In this document: positions 63,613-64,000 of the stretch, piece after piece
Layout of the letters: the number at the start of each line of letters is the position of its first letter
How positions within the stretch are numbered: the first letter of the stretch is position 1
NCBI RefSeq assembly: GCF_034424315.1
Contig: NZ_CP139972.1
Coordinates: 1,116,001 to 1,180,000 of the forward strand
Reading direction: 5' to 3'
Length of the DNA stretch: 64,000 bases
Origin: Chitinophaga sancti
GTDB taxonomy: Bacteria > Bacteroidota > Bacteroidia > Chitinophagales > Chitinophagaceae
Translations under genes and position numbers: made by a program
The notes under the pieces: generated by a model
Database searches by the model: none
What the model saw: only the letters and a program-made list of their open reading frames with translations
Told to the model about the DNA's origin: nothing

Positions 63613-64000
63613 ATGAGTTTCATTCATTCTAATCTGTCAGGGACGTCTCCTTCTCCTGATTTCGTGCTCGCAGTTACGCAAAAAAGTATCAATGCTTCCT
63701 TAAAACATCGTCTTTATCGATCCTCGCAAGACGAAGAACTTATTTGGTTCGGGTATGGAGATAACGGTCAGCCAAAAGAGTATGATTTTCTCACCATGCG
63801 TTTCAGGGCGGGAAACACGAACTTTTTTGATATTCCTGAAGGAGCCCGTGTAAAAGAAAACAAAGTCCTTGAAAATTACCAGAAGGCAGGCTTTATTCAG
63901 TTGATCCGGTTAAAACCAGGGATACCAAGGGTAAAGAACCTGGCCATGCTGCCACCGGTAATAAAATTTGGAACAGACTCGGAAATACTGTATACCCTCC
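63613..64000 (+). CDS. Unrecognised protein, C-terminus beyond window edge
   Basis: From ATG 63613 the plus frame is open for 129 codons to the end of the window, with no stop. It begins MSFIHSNLSGTSPSPDF and contains LIWFGYGDNGQPKEYDFLT and RVKNLAMLPPVIKFGT. Codon use looks like a real gene. There is no signal peptide or membrane segment in this part. No family recognised. It lies just past the IS3 relic. Confidence 0.65.
   Translation, partial: MSFIHSNLSGTSPSPDFVLAVTQKSINASLKHRLYRSSQDEELIWFGYGDNGQPKEYDFLTMRFRAGNTNFFDIPEGARVKENKVLENYQKAGFIQLIRLKPGIPRVKNLAMLPPVIKFGTDSEILYTL

Overview
The window looks like a chromosomal segment of a Bacteroidota soil/rhizosphere bacterium of the Chitinophaga type. 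The grounds are the LytS/LytTR regulator pairs, TlpA-like thioredoxins, DUF6443-like/RHS giants with DUF5977-like repeats, a subclass B3 beta-lactamase with Gln in the first zinc site, a GH29 fucosidase and Chitinophaga-like codon and protein style. The assignment is inference from protein character, not from a marker gene. No rRNA, tRNA or CRISPR array was seen.

Layout. (1) 1-5.1 kb: a LytTR response regulator cut by the window edge, its LytS-type kinase and an acyltransferase in one overlapping minus-strand operon; then a secreted aspartyl protease and a TauE/SafE permease. (2) 5.2-9.5 kb: a B3 metallo-beta-lactamase followed by an arsenic operon (arsR, arsM, acr3, and an arsenate-reductase/LMW-phosphatase-like gene). 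Three copies of a near-palindromic ArsR operator lie in it, and a 56-codon ORF made of 21-bp tandem repeats sits between arsM and acr3. (3) 9.5-12.5 kb: a short-chain dehydrogenase, a small lipoprotein and an AraC regulator. (4) 12.5-22.6 kb: an AT-rich accessory stretch of small, mostly unrecognised genes (including DUF2750-like and SUKH-like proteins), a thioredoxin-fold protein, decayed paralogue fragments, an IS5 relic and a frameshifted ~1.7-kb insertion sequence. It resembles the immunity-gene graveyards found downstream of polymorphic toxins.

(5) 22.3-43.6 kb: a seven-gene, 21-kb minus-strand operon with almost no spacing. In transcription order it encodes an outer-membrane-barrel-like protein (TTG start), a small Ig-like protein, a LolA-like protein, a 2271-aa secreted SpvB-like/PA14/DUF5977 protein, a 535-aa secreted jelly-roll/YD protein, a 2760-aa RHS protein with a compositionally foreign ADP-ribosyltransferase-like tip, and a 92-aa candidate immunity protein. 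This is the best candidate for an undescribed toxin export or display system. (6) 43.6-51.0 kb: an IS5 relic, an AraC regulator, a Tat-exported GH29 fucosidase, and a second LytS/LytTR pair downstream of a TlpA-like thioredoxin gene. (7) 51.4-61.9 kb: a compact nonribosomal peptide operon. It has a carrier plus degenerate condensation protein, a two-module C-A-T-C-A-T-E synthetase whose second adenylation pocket reads like an Ile code, and a GT17-like glycosyltransferase. There is no thioesterase. (8) 62-64 kb: gene-poor DNA with hairpins, an IS3 relic, and an unrecognised gene that runs off the end.

The recurring theme is accessory traffic: toxin and immunity genes, IS relics, in-frame minisatellites in three genes or ORFs of the first 9 kb, and palindromic elements shared between distant places.
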